Of a stretch of 14,475 nt of DNA, positions 13,423 to 14,475 are shown piece by piece (position 1 is the stretch's first letter; each line of letters starts with the position of its first letter). Position numbers and translations under genes: made by a program. The notes below the pieces were generated by a model, which had not been told where the DNA came from, made no database searches, and worked only from the letters and a program-made list of their open reading frames with translations. The stretch spans positions 1-14,475 of the forward strand of contig JAHIVD010000070.1 in assembly GCA_018816815.1 (NCBI GenBank), read 5' to 3'. The DNA comes from Patescibacteria group bacterium (GTDB lineage: Bacteria > Patescibacteriota > Microgenomatia > Daviesbacterales > UBA10151).

Positions 13423-14337
13423 CTATCCACATCTTTTAATTTCTCCGCAGTTTGGGCAACTCCCACCAATTCTAACAATACAATTTATTTCTTTGCCACA
13501 TACAGGACAACTCCTGCAATAATCAGGATCACTAGTCTCTATTCCTCCACCTATTAATAAGGAATTCTCTGAAAATACCTGAAAAGCTGTCTTAAAAAGA
13601 ACCGGACAGCTACCTGGTCCTTCTCCCAATATCCGCACAACAGCCGCCCTAACACTATCCAAGTCGTCTGACCCGGAAACTGCAAAAAGGGTTTGTTGAA
13701 CTATTGTAGCCTGCTTAATGGCTTCTTTTTTAGCGCTTTGATCTTCTCCATTTCTAATGCTTTCCCATAAAATCGGATCATTTATGAACTTTTGCAAAAT
13801 ATAAATCCAGGAATTACCGTGGGTATTTAAAATAAGCGGCGTAGCCCTAACTTGATCAAGATGTAACAGCAGCGGCCGGTTCTGACTCAACTGCGCCAGA
13901 TCTTGAGCGAATCGAAGACATCCTTTCTCGTCAAAATCCAAAATTATAGCTCTATTAAATAATCTTTTAGCTCCATCCTGATATTCGATCTGGCTAACAA
14001 CAATCTTTGATGTTGGATAAATTCCTGAATAAGGCGGGCTAACCCAAACAACTGATCCTTCATTACTGTCAGCCGCCCATCTTTCAATAGCAAGCACTGC
14101 CTGATACTCAAGCTGTCCCAAGTGGCCTGTTTTATCCTCCACCACGTCTTTCACCCTGCAACGCGCAGTCGGAGAAATTAATTCTCCATTTGCTGCAACC
14201 ACAAAAGAGTAGGGATCAGGAATTCGATTAGTTTCAAGCTGTAAAGAAGCAATTTCTTGAACAACTTGCAATGGTTCGCCTTGTCGCCAAGTGTTGATAA
14301 AAGAGGATATTTCTGGTCGTTCTAGTCTTGTTGGCAT
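13423..14337 (-). CDS. Unknown 304-residue protein with C-terminal zinc ribbon, under a B12 riboswitch
   Basis: The protein has no signal peptide or membrane segment and is probably cytoplasmic. The first ~245 residues are a mixed alpha/beta region of no recognised family (for example EGSVVWVSPPYSGIYPTSKI at 93-112 and RAIILDFDEKGCLRFAQDLA at 129-148). The C-terminus carries CPVC (277-280) and CPNC (294-297) with extra Cys at 274, 286 and 303, a typical zinc-ribbon spacing. Zinc ribbons of this type serve in nucleic-acid binding or as a redox or assembly tail, so they do not fix the function. The start ATG at 14337 has AGGAG 4 nt upstream. The leader is a cobalamin riboswitch, so expression probably falls when B12 is plentiful. 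This suggests a role in B12 uptake or handling, or replacement of a B12-dependent step, by inference only. Confidence 0.75.
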   Translation of the reverse strand: MPTRLERPEISSFINTWRQGEPLQVVQEIASLQLETNRIPDPYSFVVAANGELISPTARCRVKDVVEDKTGHLGQLEYQAVLAIERWAADSNEGSVVWVSPPYSGIYPTSKIVVSQIEYQDGAKRLFNRAIILDFDEKGCLRFAQDLAQLSQNRPLLLHLDQVRATPLILNTHGNSWIYILQKFINDPILWESIRNGEDQSAKKEAIKQATIVQQTLFAVSGSDDLDSVRAAVVRILGEGPGSCPVLFKTAFQVFSENSLLIGGGIETSDPDYCRSCPVCGKEINCIVRIGGSCPNCGEIKRCG

Positions 14338-14340
14338 ATT

Positions 14341-14475
14341 GCTCCTGCTCGGGACTAAACCACGTTCATATAAACTGAACGCGAGTGTGGTCGGTCTCCT
14401 GACTTTACAGTTGCGGCACAGTTCCCGAAATTCTCGGGATTCCCTTTTTTATCTCTTAGCCGAAATATCGACTTA
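14341..14475 (-). promoter_or_regulatory. Cobalamin (B12) riboswitch, 5' end outside the window
   Basis: On the minus strand the leader contains AAAAGGGAATCCCGAG, the stem CCCGA/UCGGG, then GGAACTGTG, GCAACTGTAA and the B12 box AGTCAGGAGACCGACC (14404-14389). Order and wording match the conserved core of class-I adenosylcobalamin riboswitches. Between GCAACTGTAA and the B12 box, where these RNAs usually carry a long arm (P7-P12), there is no insertion. The 5' strand expected to pair with the end of the B12 box lies beyond the window edge. Downstream, ACCA+CGTTCA (14391-14388 plus 14381-14376 side) pairs with TGAACG+TGGT (14368-14359) as a hairpin, then AGGAG (14346-14342) precedes the ATG, suggesting control of translation initiation. 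Confidence 0.88.

Overview
The window reads as chromosome from a Candidate Phyla Radiation (Patescibacteria) bacterium, most likely a Microgenomates-type lineage. The evidence is the moderately AT-rich sequence, the tandem set of tiny two-membrane-segment type IV secretion (T4SS) pilin-like genes next to a VirB6/TrbL-like gene, 4-nt start/stop overlaps, a coiled-coil plus SpoIID-like murein protein, and large proteins of no recognised family. UGA is an ordinary stop here. The lineage call rests on recognition only, not on a search.

Layout. Positions 1-448 (minus): 5' part of a PH-domain membrane protein running off the window. 531-2297 (minus): membrane-anchored coiled-coil plus SpoIID-like murein hydrolase. 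2349-2846 (plus): a hicB-hicA toxin-antitoxin pair broken by a nonsense codon and two compensating frameshifts. 3020-4150 (plus): AAA/DUF4143 ATPase behind a near-consensus promoter overlaid by a 30-bp palindrome. 4291-7284 (plus): six pilin-domain genes, the first carrying a large ectodomain; 7373-9196: the VirB6/TrbL-like polytopic protein. These seven genes plausibly form one envelope-spanning pilus or secretion machine; no ATPase of the VirB4, VirB11 or VirD4 type is in the window. 9220-12885 (minus): a 1221-residue soluble protein of unknown function, convergent with the pilus cluster; its 5' leader holds a decayed copy of its own first codons. 13423-14337 (minus): a 304-residue protein with a C-terminal zinc ribbon, preceded by a clear cobalamin (B12) riboswitch and followed at 7 nt by a 36-codon ORF.

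Three signals stand out. First, the B12 riboswitch core is joined directly to its B12 box with the usual peripheral arm missing, and it controls an unrecognised gene. Second, the left half (475-7478) contains six short arrays with a strict 7-bp period, four of them in the N-terminal coding part of membrane or exported proteins, where a change of one unit would shift the frame. Third, several predicted promoters place the -10 box only 6-9 nt before the start codon, pointing to widespread leaderless mRNAs.
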